Source: Mnemiopsis leidyi (Eukaryota > Ctenophora > Tentaculata > Lobata > Bolinopsidae). From it: a stretch of DNA of 64,000 nucleotides. The DNA is taken from contig JH154462.1 in the NCBI GenBank assembly GCA_000226015.1, positions 40,503-104,502 on the forward strand, in the 5' to 3' direction. Positions 25,201 through 35,510 of the stretch are shown here, in pieces; the first letter of the stretch is position 1; each line of letters opens with the position of its first letter. The position numbers and the translations under genes are program-made. Under the pieces are notes generated by a model. That model was given only the letters and a program-made list of their open reading frames with translations, was not told the DNA's origin and did no database searches.

Positions 25201-28200
25201 TAGCACCAACATCACCTGTTTCACCAGGTGCTCCTTGTCTTCCAGGTGCTCCAGGCAATCCATCGTTCCCTCGAGGTCCTTGTGGTCCGTCTGGTCCTTG
25301 ATCTCCTGGCTCTCCTACGGGTCCTGGTTCACCAGGCTCGCCTTGAGCTCCCTGTGGTTCCTCACCGGGTAATCCAACGTCTCCTTTTTCACCCTTGATA
25401 CCGGTTTCTCCAGTTATTCCTTTAGGTCCTGTTTCACCAACCCCATCCTCTCCTTTCTGTCCCTGTACGCCTTTGGGTCCTTTAGGTCCTTTCACGAAGT
25501 TAGGAGATCCTGGTATACCTGGGAGACCGGGTTCACCCGCTACTCCCTTTTCTCCTAATGGTCCGGGTTGGCCCGGTGGTCCAGTCTCTCCTGGTGCTCC
25601 TAGATTTCCCGGTTCTCCTGGCGCTCCTTGTTCTCCAGGCATTCCGTCAAAACCTGGATCCCCTTGCTCACCCTGACAATCGTTGCTGATTAATTTAGAA
25701 AAAATAAAAACTCATCAAAATTTTAAGTTCAGTTAGCAGATTAAATCATGATTGACTAAAAATAGGAAATTTTATAATAATTAATCAGAGGTGAGTACAA
25801 AAATCACCTTAGCACCGTCTTGGCCGGGTTCCCCAGGAGCTCCAGGAAGACCAGGTTCGCCAGGCTCACCCTCCAGCACGTTACCAGGAGCTCCTGGTTC
25901 ACCAGGGTCTCCAGGTTCCCCGGGATTACCGTCTAAACCGGGCTCTCCCTGAATACATTATACAGTTAGTAAGCAGGACACACCGCAGTTCATAAATTTT
26001 ACAGTCAGACCGTCAGAAAAACTTACAGTTACTGTTATGAATTAAATGATATTATCGAAACTAACACAACCCATTAAGAGTAATACCACAAGAATAAATA
26101 CCTGGCCACCAGGAGCTCCTGGAGCTCCAGGTTCTCCCTTTTCTCCATCAGTTCCGTTACATCCGTCAATTCCGGGAAGTCCGTCTGAGCCGTGAATTCC
26201 GTCTATTCCGTCAGGTCCGGCTGGGCCTTCTCCGCCTCTTCCACCGGGCCTCCCCTGAGTGAAGAGTGTTTGCTAAAGATTGTTCAGTAGGTAAAATTGC
26301 GTTTTTAGTAGGTAAACTTCCGTGTACTCGGACCAAAACTGCAATGTAAAATCAATATCCGCATGATTACTTTGAATAGGAAAATATGGAGACATTTAAC
26401 CCAGTCACATTATCACTTGAATATTTAGGTGAACCCTAGGGTGCACGTAAGCAATAGGAAATAACGATCGGATACTGAGTTAGGATGAGTTGGACCGCTT
26501 TCCCGGCTCACCATGTTGTATAACCTGGAGATATTTTAAATTAATCTGCAAAAAGGACGTGTCAGGAGTGAAAATTATAAATTAGTTTACCCGGGCTCCT
26601 TTCATCCCAGCAAGGCCGGGATTGCCCCGCTCTCCCTTAGGACCGAAGGGACCGTTGTCTCCTTGAATACCCTTGGCACCTTGCGGTCCAGGGGGCCCTG
26701 GTTCACCTTCCGGTCCCATCACTCCTTGTAGACCTTGTCTACCTGAAAGTAGGTTGTGGATCATTGAGTAATCGGCAAACATCTTTCGATTTTTATCAAG
26801 TCGATCCAAACTTGTATTGTGGTAGTTTCAATGTAGTAAATTTTGAGTCATGGGAATTGGGCAGGTTTTGTTTCATATTGTGGAGCTATATTGTAATTTT
26901 TTCCCGTATCTTGCCATTTGGGCCCGAAGGGCCCAAATGGCAAGATTGTTTTGATACGTTTTGTGCACGTGCAAAAAAAGTACAAAAACAAGGGTTGGCG
27001 ATCGACAGCGTAANNNNNNNNNNNNNNNNNNNNNNNNNNNNNNNNNNNNNNNNNNNNNNNNNNNNNNNNNNNNNNNNNNNNNNNNNNNNNNNNNNNNNNN
27101 NNNNNNNNNNNNNNNNNNNNNNNNNNNNNNNNNNNNNNNNNNNNNNNNNNNNNNNNNNNNNNNNNNNNNNNNNNNNNNNNNNNNNNNNNNNNNNNNNNNN
27201 NNNNNNNNNNNNNNNNNNNNNNNNNNNNNNNNNNNNNNNNNNNNNNNNNNNNNNNNNNNNNNNNNNNNNNNNNNNNNNNNNNNNNNNNNNNNNNNNNNNN
27301 NNNNNNNNNNNNNNNNNNNNNNNNNNNNNNNNNNNNNNNNNNNNNNNNNNNNNNNNNNNNNNNNNNNNNNNNNNNNNNNNNNNNNNNNNNNNNNNNNNNN
27401 NNNNNNNNNNNNNNNNNNNNNNNNNNNNNNNNNNNNNNNNNNNNNNNNNNNNNNNNNNNNNNNNNNNNNNNNNNNNNNNNNNNNNNNNNNNNNNNNNNNN
27501 NNNNNNNNNNNNNNNNNNNNNNNNNNNNNNNNNNNNNNNNNNNNNNNNNNNNNNNNNNNNNNNNNNNNNNNNNNNNNNNNNNNNNNNNNNNNNNNNNNNN
27601 NNNNNNNNNNNNNNNNNNNNNNNNNNNNNNNNNNNNNNNNNNNNNNNNNNNNNNNNNNNNNNNNNNNNNNNNNNNNNNNNNNNNNNNNNNNNNNNNNNNN
27701 NNNNNNNNNNNNNNNNNNNNNNNNNNNNNNNNNNNNNNNNNNNNNNNNNNNNNNNNNNNNNNNNNNNNNNNNNNNNNNNNNNNNNNNNNNNNNNNNNNNN
27801 NNNNNNNNNNNNNNNNNNNNNNNNNNNNNNNNNNNNNNNNNNNNNNNNNNNNNNAAGATATTTGAAACAAACTATGCAAAGAACGCGCAATTGTGTTCAA
27901 ACTTTGCGCGTGCAAATTTTCAAACATGGCTGCATCAAACGGCTGCATTAACTCGCGCGTCTGCATTTACACGTGCCGATGCAGAACAATAATAACTAAC
28001 CGAAGTTATGTCTGGTACGAGGTTGTCTGGTACGAGGTTGTCTGGTACGAGGTTGTCTGGTACGAGGTTGTCTTTACTTTTTTCATTCCTCATTTCGCAA
28101 AGTTTAATGACAATAAGCGACGGCATGATACGGGAAATCAGCGGTCGCCTGACACAATTAAAGCGGCCGCAATTCTTGTTGGTTTGGTTGGAGGGACGAA

Positions 28201-28406
28201 ATGAAACAGTTAACATGACTATATTGCAGTGTCATCTTGATGCCTTCATCTTGAACTTTACCTTTTACAAATGTGGTTGGTCTTGAACAGCATCCAGCTG
28301 GATCAGCCTCAGGGTCAGCTTCAGCATCAGCTTCCGCCTCAGCTCTTACGTGTACTACAAAGAGTGCATAGAGGAGAAACAACCCCAGGAGTTTTAGAGA
28401 TGCCAT
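16213..28406 (-). CDS. col4: type IV collagen alpha chain, copy 2 (complete, 23 exons)
   Basis: Exons in transcript order: 28262-28406, 26591-26742, 26102-26254, 25808-25948, 25036-25672, 24572-24766, 24136-24390, 23745-23978, 22766-23614, 22476-22651, 22109-22364, 21674-21838, 21362-21558, 20907-21207, 20656-20756, 19967-20231, 19569-19816, 18903-19085, 18454-18658, 18060-18238, 17671-17773, 16719-17005, 16213-16479. These give 1897 residues in one unbroken frame. The parts match copy 1: signal peptide with Glu-Ala and Asp-Ala repeats, [11 protein letters not shown], interrupted Gly-X-Y, the exon 18 insert, and a two-repeat NC1 ending [11 protein letters not shown]. Many exons have identical length in both copies (152, 153, 141, 255, 234, 176, 165, 101, 183, 103 and 287 bp), so they arose by tandem duplication. 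Intron 1 contains the 841-bp gap, but exon 1 joins exon 2 in phase as in copy 1, so no coding exon need be missing. A LINE fragment sits in intron 21. Confidence 0.93.
17145..17640 (-). mobile_element. LINE (non-LTR retrotransposon) 3' fragment
   Basis: A minus-strand frame of about 146 residues (17191-17631) matches the C-terminal tail of non-LTR reverse transcriptases, with [42 protein letters not shown] and PGRRGRHR. This is the region after the polymerase active site, usual in long-reading LINEs of RTE, Jockey or CR1 type. Only this piece is present, as expected of a 5'-truncated insertion. It lies in intron 21 of collagen copy 2, between the two exons encoding the first C4 repeat. No poly(A) tail or target-site duplication was identified. 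Confidence 0.75.
17885..18062. repeat. 62-bp tandem repeat that copies a 5' splice site (collagen copy 2, intron 20)
   Basis: Three units of about 62 bp begin at the donor of exon 20. On the minus strand the true donor reads GTAAGTTGGAAATTAGAG, and the next units read GTGAGTTTGAAATTAGAG and GTGAATGAGAAATTAGAG. The repeat therefore includes the splice donor and the first intron bases. Confidence 0.65.
18690..18805. repeat. intronic repeat near exon 19 of collagen copy 2
   Basis: Two to three imperfect units of about 60 bp share agctggataagtgtaggg, upstream (in transcript sense) of the exon 19 acceptor. No coding role is apparent. Confidence 0.55.
20395..20645. repeat. minisatellite in intron 15 of collagen copy 2
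   Basis: A run of about 250 bp built from two alternating modules, caactacaaactatcagccc and ttcaactacccaactac variants, with a period near 30 bp. It ends about ten bases from the exon 15 donor. Not coding. Confidence 0.7.
26909..26945. repeat. perfect 17-bp inverted repeat with 3-base loop
   Basis: tcttgccatttgggccc, then gaa, then its exact reverse complement. It lies in intron 1 of collagen copy 2, about 70 bp from the assembly gap. It would fold into a strong hairpin and may be the end or hairpin tip of a larger palindrome. Confidence 0.85.
27014..27854. other. assembly gap (841 N)
   Basis: A run of N inside intron 1 of collagen copy 2. The flanks contain a perfect palindrome on the left and GCGCG/TGCA-rich sequence on the right. 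Frames that appear to cross it are artefacts of translating N. Confidence 0.99.
28009..28072. repeat. 15-bp tandem repeat, four copies
   Basis: Four near-perfect copies of tctggtacgaggttg in intron 1 of collagen copy 2, about 150 bp right of the gap. Not coding. Confidence 0.85.
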
Positions 28407-28953
28407 TTTCTGAGTCTTTTAGTGCATCCCTGCAGATTTTAAAGTCTTTTTATTCCATTCCTCATTTTTTGTTCGTTTAAGAAACAATATACAGAGCGGC
28501 CGGTTTTATTGTTTTTATAATTAAATATTAAAATTACTGCACAAGCGAAAAAATAAGCGGTTTCAAGCGATCCTGTTTGGACATTTCGGTATCTGTCAGA
28601 AGGTTTGTAGGACGAACAGACTTAATGGTGTTTTTTGTCAAAAAGGTTTACGACTAACCGTTTTGAAAAATTTTTTTGTTTCATTATAAGTCATGTAGCC
28701 TAAGTATAACGATGAAATATAACTTACGTAACGAACAAAGAAGGAATAACAAATAAAAAATGTGGTATCAGGGCATCAGGCCATCGCTGCAAATTCTGCA
28801 CTGCCGAAATTTTACAAAATAACTAATTTTTTGCACCGAATTAAATCAAATCAAATGAAAACGTACAGCTACAGAAATTAAATTTAAACAAGAGTTTATG
28901 AATTTGATAGAATGAACTCGCCCAAATGAGGACAGAAAATTAAGAAATGATCT

Positions 28954-31095
28954 TCAGTACCGGCCTAGACGATGCAACATCTCAAACAGCACGATGTTTG
29001 GAACTTGAGATAAACCAGATCTTTTTTGAGTTAACCGGGAGCTTCGTTTGGGGCTGAGTTGAGAGTTTCCCTGCCTCGAAAGACGAAGGCCAAGTGACGC
29101 TAATAAAATCACTGTTAAAAATATCCATTTGTTTGCAACTCCATGAACAAACAGGTAAAGCAATTGATAACTGTTGATTTCAATTCTCAAAGGACTAGCG
29201 AAAATTGAGGGGAATGAAGCTTCGGCGAAGGATTAAAGTATGCCGAGAAAATGGAGCAGAAACTTAGTTTTTTTCGAAATAGTTCCGGGTGTTGAAAAAT
29301 AGATATTCCTTTGGACTCGCTCCTTATAACCGGCTATCAGCAAAAATAAGGTAAAGATTTCAATATCTTGTGAGATCGTTAGACTTAGACATAACGAACG
29401 TTTTTCATTAATTCTTTGGAGATTTATATTCAGATAATGACGAATATAAAGATTCTTCAGAGCAGCAAAATCAGATGTCCCCTCAACATAGCCCATTATA
29501 GTAGTTTCTAGTCGGACAGTTAACATAAAACCATTGAGAATAAAAATGCCTGTCATGTGCTGTTGAAAAGGTTTCCTGTTGAAAAGGTTTCCTTTTATGT
29601 TTTATCAAAATCAACATCCCTTCAGTATGATAGTGTCGAGTCACTGCATGTGATGCAATCAAATCTTACTCCAAAACATATTGCGAAAAGAAACTTTTTT
29701 GATAAAATTTCTGTGCATTTCCCGGTTGTGGTGCGATGTGCGCAAGAAATATCAGAATTCCGTTTAATGTTTATGATTTTCTCCAAGTTTGTTATACACC
29801 ACACAAATCACTTATCAGCGACTACTGAAGTATCACTTGTCCTATAGCGACACATAGATCATTGATCACGGATCCTCAGGTGGCTTTTTTAACTGAGTTG
29901 TCCGTGTTTTTTCGGCGAACCCTCATCCCCTCTGCAATCGGACGAGTACTCCGCAAGTCATTGTCCGCTCTGCATATGCAGTGTTTGAACTTTGAAGGAA
30001 GGTCCCTTGGCAGGGAAATGTCGAAGGGATTGTTGAGGCAATGAACTATAAGGAGGACAAGACAAATTCAAAATAAGTCATGCTTTTTGCTCTGATCAAA
30101 TAAACAACTTTGGTTGGCATTGGGTGCGCCGATTAAAGAAGATATATTTTAAAATTTCATCGAAACTTATTTTTACGAAGACTTTTCTTACTAATGATTA
30201 AGAAACGATTGATATTTAGCACTTAATGCTAAATGAGTAAGGAATATTGCTGATGATTCTGCATGTTAAAATGCTCATATATCATTTGTTGATAAGCTAA
30301 AGTCTATATTAAAACTAAAGTATGCTACAGCGATCAAAATTTAGATATTTATTCAACGACAGCTCATTTTTCTCGAAATTCAATCCTTTATATTGCTGTT
30401 CCCTATTCGTTGGTATGACTTAGGTTATGCAAATTTGGAGTTGAAAGTAGATGCCAAAAATTGAAGCCCAATCAATCAATCATTTGAAAACTGGAATTTC
30501 CTTTTGAGCCGAAGTCAAAAATGGATCGACAGTCACCAAATAGCCCACAAGCAGCTCATTGATAAATGATATTGGAAGGCCGACAAGTCCAAGTACCACC
30601 CCAACATATTGACAGAATAACTGGTTATAAATAAAGTAGTTATTGTGGACCGACGCCGCGGTGACAAATGGGCAGATAAATGGTTCGACAAGACAGGGAT
30701 TAGAAAAATAAATCCTTATAAGCCGCAAATTATTGCCATCTACTTCTAATAGTCTGTTTTGTTTCATGGCTAGCATCAACAAATTATCGAACAAACATTC
30801 AAAATTCAAAAGTCCTATGCAACTGCTAGTGCAATGTACAATACTTAATAACGCGAAAAGTGGACCAACAGGGTTCTTCAGTTTATATCCTCGAACTCTC
30901 TATGAAGATAAAAAGAACTACGCAATCCAGAAGGTCATAAAATAAAGTAAACAGTCCCTGATAGTGATTGCAGCAACTATAAAGAACACAACCAAGATCG
31001 ACAACCAAGATTTGTGCGTGACAAAAGTACGTGGTGGTTGCCGATCGCAGCTGCCTTTTTGCCAAAATATAGGATCGTCTTGACGAAACAGTCAC
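28954..31095 (-). other. possible decayed multi-pass membrane protein gene
   Basis: Minus-strand frames at 30883-31095, about 30480-30870 and 29233-29556 are rich in hydrophobic helices (for example CQYVGVVLGLVGLPISF and LVVDLGCVLYSC). The first two join if the frame changes by one base near 30890. The third contains NLQRINEKRSLCLSLTISQ followed by a hydrophobic stretch, a pattern seen in some seven-helix receptors. I could not build a continuous model with splice sites or assign a family. It may be a pseudogene or chance open frames in AT-rich DNA. The remaining sequence between 28407 and 31840 shows nothing else. Confidence 0.2.
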
Positions 31096-31847
31096 TTATC
31101 GAGACGATCTCCAGACGACAGGTAAGATTGAATACTGTCACTCAAGGCAGCTGGGCAACAGAATTTATGTAATTTAAGTTGCATATCTAGAAGATATTTT
31201 GATAGAATATGTTTTTTAGTAAATAGTAATAGGTTCCATTTAGCTGATTTGCAATTAGTGCAACAATTTTGATAGGTACGTATTTAGTATATCAGTATTT
31301 TTTTACTACGACGATGCGGTGCTTTAAGTTTAATTAAATCACGTCAAATTAATCAAAATATAACGAATGAATAATTTTGGAACAAGTCTTAATTCAAGCA
31401 CTAGTGGAAATCTGTAAAATCAGGGTCAAAGAACTAAAGAAGCCGCTTATCATTGTTAATTTATCTGAAAGTTCCGAATTTGATCATGCTTGTATAATTA
31501 CTTAACATGCTCTCGAATAATACCTGACTTTAATTTCAAGAATTCAATTAATACCATAAACACGCTTTATAACCGTGATGACCGTGAAGTAAATAATCAA
31601 ATCGTAATTCATTCGTAGTTCATTCGATAACTTCTAGTCTGAAAACACGTTTAGATTTATTATTTTATATCAACAGAACTTAACATGACTGTGCTTGACT
31701 AAAAGTGAACATCATGCTAAAGCAAGATCGGAATATCACTTTGCTTTGAGTATCAGTATTTCAACACAGGAATCATTATACATTTGGCATTATTTTACAC
31801 ATTGAAATCTTGACCATTGCCATCATAGTCTTATAGTGAGAAATTGC

Positions 31848-31861
31848 GTTGCTATGGCAAC
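31848..31861. promoter_or_regulatory. X-box (RFX site) candidate
   Basis: GTTGCTATGGCAAC differs by one base from the palindromic X-box GTTGCCATGGCAAC. It lies 127 bp before the ATG at 31988. In animals, RFX factors bind such sites near the starts of cilium genes. The sequence match is direct; function and the ciliary link are inference. Confidence 0.45.
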
Positions 31862-31987
31862 GCGCGATCAGGCTTTCTGCCAAATCTATTTTGCACGTGC
31901 TTATTGTCATAGTTTGGCGAAAAAATCACAAACGTACACTGTTCAATTCCAAATAACAATTGTAAGAGAAACATTTCCTTTTTCAAA

Positions 31988-34124
31988 ATGTCTCGTCGAA
32001 TGACCTTCACCAAGGCCGAACAAAATTCCATCAATAAAAAGTTGAAAAAAGGATGGAACAAGATAGCTGCTAATTTAAAAGGACACGACAATGAAAACTA
32101 CGCCTCTTTCCCGATAAACTTCTGCGGTGCCAGCATCGAGGACACCTGGCTCGATCTTCATTCAAAGTACTTCGACTCCTCCAACTACAAAAACAAGAAG
32201 CTTGTGCCGTACGAAGAGTACGTCAAAGATTTCCTCGATTGCGCTGAAAAGTTTTACGAAAGTATGATGGTCGAACTGAAAGTTAGAGCTGGTGAAGAGT
32301 TCGATTTTGTCGACATTGTGGAGTCTAAAGTTAAAGATGTTAAGAAGCCCGGAAACTTAACAAAAAAGGACTCTGAAAAGAGCTCGTGAGGGAGAGTTTT
32401 CCAAAATCAAGCACATAAGGTACAATTTGAGAAGCCTGCCTGCGCAGACTTTCAGCGAAAAGATGCTGCAAAAGAACACCTCAGACAATCAAAATTTGGA
32501 GGATTTTGACATAAAAAAAGATAACAGCTTGAGGAATCACCTTTTTATTGAGGGTTTGATGTACTTCGAACCTTTGATCGAATCCACCCCAGTACTTGAT
32601 GAGAATACTGGTGAAAACAAAACTCTTAAATGCAAAAAAGGCTTAATTTTCGACAACAACGGGTACGAAGGGTTCAAATCGGCCGAAAATCGCTGCGAAT
32701 ACTACATGGAAATAGTTAAAGCGATGGAAAGCATAATCCCCGGTTTCGACAGACTGAACTGTTCGGGGCACTACAGCGGACGTCCTCATCCCGATCTTTT
32801 CGTTAACTGGTACCTCTCCCACCTTGCCAACCTCGACAAACACGGCCTAGCTTTCGACTACCGTCAACTTCAGAAATCATCCTGGGCTCTGAAGTCCTGC
32901 TGCTTTAAGCCGGTTCACATGGCGGGCTCGCTCTACAGGTGGCCGGGCAGCAAGCTGGAGCCTAGCTCCGCTGCTGTTGGGCAGCTGAGTTACGATGCTG
33001 ATAGTGAGGCTGAGGATTGTCCGGTCGCAGTTCATAATGTTCACGACGATCCGAAGTTGATCCATCTACTGCGGGAGAAAATCAAGGTAAGTTGGTTTAT
33101 TTTGGCGTTAGGTGATTATTGAGTACAATTGCAATTTCTGTAAGTATATTGTCCTTCAGAGCAAGCCTAAACCAGACCCTTAAATTTGACTGATTACATT
33201 AAACGTAGCGGCCGAGGCAAGCTTGGGGCAGGAAATCGGGCAGGTTCACTTGGACAAGGTCTAGGCCAAAAGTAAAGTAGGTGCAGGTCTGGGCAGGCAA
33301 GCTTGGGGCAGGGTTTCGGGCATGGTTTGAATCATGATGTGACCCATTTTAAATTTATCAAGCTGATCAAACTTTCCCCTCACCCCCAGACCGTACCCAA
33401 AGAAACGCTCAAGTCCTACAAAGAGGATTTAGAACAGTTTACACGGGACCATCGCAACATCCGCTACATATGGTATCACCCTAACGAGCTTGCGGAGGAC
33501 GCTAACACGGTGAATCTAGCTGAACATCAGATATTTGGGGACAGTGCTGGGATGAAGGGGCACATGGAGAAGATACTGTTGGAGAGGAGGCTGGCTAGCA
33601 GGGAGGAACACGAGGGTGTTATCAAGTTCAAGACACCCGCCATGATCGCTCTGCAGCTCTGCATGTATGTCGAGAAACACCCTTTCTTCCAGAAATCGGT
33701 TGCTAAGTGGGGCAAAAAGACAGGGTTGGACAAAAGGACCTTCAAGTGGATAGCAAAGATTATCTGCCTGTGGGATATGCATGTTTGTAAAAGTTTTGTA
33801 GATATGGTTGAAGCGGGAATGACCGCCTACGACTGGCCAGCATTCGCTGTAGTTCAGCTGAAGAACTTTAAGGAGACGCACAGCAAGGAGAAAATCAACA
33901 TCCGGCTTGAGAAAAATCCTCTGTTTGATGAGTGGGAGTTGGAGGACATGAAGAAATACTTGGAGTTGGCTGAGGTGGAGGAGATTTACAAGCGACATCT
34001 GTTTCTTCCTTGCTGTAACAAATCTTCCTCACCGCCAACAGACTGGCTTACTTATCAGTATGAAGTTAGGAAGAAGGAGGAAGCTCAAAATTCTGGTCAT
34101 GTCAACAAGAAGAGAAAGTTGTAA
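31988..34124 (+). CDS. unrecognised protein with C-terminal basic tail; frame change in exon 1
   Basis: Frame 1 runs from the ATG at 31988 to TGA at 32387-32389 (133 residues). A second frame, +1 relative to it, is open from about 32358 to the donor AAG|GTAAGT at 33086. Exon 2 (33390-34124) joins in phase after CACCCCCAG and ends in NKKRKL, a possible nuclear-localisation signal. The whole would be about 620 residues. The two frames overlap by only about 30 nt, with no room for an intron, so either one base is wrong (an A6 run lies in the overlap) or a +1 shift occurs, for example at TCG TGA. Composition is charged, with no signal peptide or membrane helix, suggesting a nuclear or cytosolic protein. 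No domain is recognised. The upstream X-box hints at RFX control. Confidence 0.6.
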
Positions 34125-34368
34125 AATAGATAAGCTCTCTGAGTCTGGTCTATATGAGTCCGGATTTTTGCAACATATTGTTGTACCCTTACTTGAAAAC
34201 GTTTTAAATTTTTAGTTTTTATTTAATTACTTTTTACTGTTACGAATTTTAATCCTAACTTTACATTGTAGGTGGTATTTTTTGGTGTTTTTATAACAGT
34301 CGCATGGACAACGTCAACAACTCTTCACAAAATAATTTTGAAAATGAATTTAAACAAAAATTCTGTAG

Positions 34369-34374
34369 AATAAA
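34369..34374 (+). terminator. poly(A) signal of the unrecognised gene
   Basis: AATAAA about 245 bp after the stop codon at 34122-34124, in AT-rich sequence. Confidence 0.5.
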
Positions 34375-35510
34375 GATTCGCATTACATGCTTAAAGTAAT
34401 CAATCCATAAAAAATGCTCAACTTAATAAAAATGAAGCATTTTGGGATCAACTTCGTTCAAAAGTTTAGGACTTAACTGCAAACGCGGCCATGAAATAGG
34501 GATTAAAATCCAATAAACTGAATCAAAATTCAATGACAACGCTAATGAAAACTTTGATAGACAAGGAAAATAAACATTTCTGCATTTCTTTCTCGCGATT
34601 CTTGTGATTGTTGTCGTTTTTTTAAACTGCGGATAAACGTTTTTTTCACCACGATGAAGAAACATGTAATTCTGTCTGCTGGCACTGTTGCTTTATTGCA
34701 GTTGATATTCATTTCAGTACGGAAGTTTTCATCGTGGTAAGATGACATTTTTGTGAGTATATGCTTTTTTCACATTTATACTTTAGTCGTAAGACTAGGA
34801 AATTAGTAAAATGCCTGCAGTTTTAAAGTGTAAAAAGTAAATTTTATCTCGATTTATCATTTATAGTCAATGAAAAATCAACTCAAGATTATTACGTAAA
34901 AATTGGAAAAAGGATACAAAATTTTACTGCGAGATTACCAAATAAGCTGAAATTAATCATCGAATTGTTCAAAAACTGTAAATTTATTGATTTTAGCACG
35001 AAAAATACTTCATTTTGTCAGTCCACGTTATTTGTCCTACGTTTCGAAAAACTGAAACGCAGCAATTTTAACTTAGTCTCTCGTCTTCGTCCTTTTCTTG
35101 TAAGTGTCGTCATCGGATGTTAGTTTGTTATCGTTTTCGTTAGTGATTTCCTATACATGATCGAAACTTCCAAGTATGCTATTTGCTTATTTGAGCCGAT
35201 CAAGTCTGCGTGATCTAGTAATTCTGAAAGTTTTGTTGTTTACACCTGGCAGTTTTGGAATCACGACAAAAATTATACAAGTTAGGACTTATTTACTGAG
35301 GTAAGTTGAAAGGTTAGACTTAGAAAAAAAGGTTAAATTGATTGTTCGACAGAATTGTGCAGTTTGAAGACGAAACCAGGAAACCTCACTAGTGGAGTTA
35401 ACATCACCAGCATAGTAAGTAAAAAGGAGATTAAAACTACTGAAAACCTCACTAACATCACTAACATCACTAACATCACTAACATAACTAACTAAGTAAG
35501 CTATACATAC
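34375..35510. other. intergenic or 3' region of the transmembrane IgSF gene
   Basis: No independent gene is seen. It probably contains the last exon(s) and 3' UTR of the transmembrane IgSF gene, whose last exon I can define ends at 35511 with donor GTATGT. A 9-bp GTTAGTGAT repeat (minus strand) occupies about 35440-35495. Confidence 0.4.

Noticed and set aside
26764-27966. Frames of 330-395 residues on both strands
   Set aside because: Most of each consists of untranslated N from the 841-bp gap.
26743-28261. A collagen exon hidden in the gap
   Set aside because: Exon 1 and exon 2 join in phase and match copy 1 junction for junction, so none is required, although a noncoding or extra exon cannot be excluded.
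32355-32368. A -1 slippery heptamer (A AAA AAG) in the unrecognised gene
   Set aside because: The heptamer is in the right register, but the -1 frame stops within three codons; the downstream open frame is +1, so a -1 shift does not explain it.
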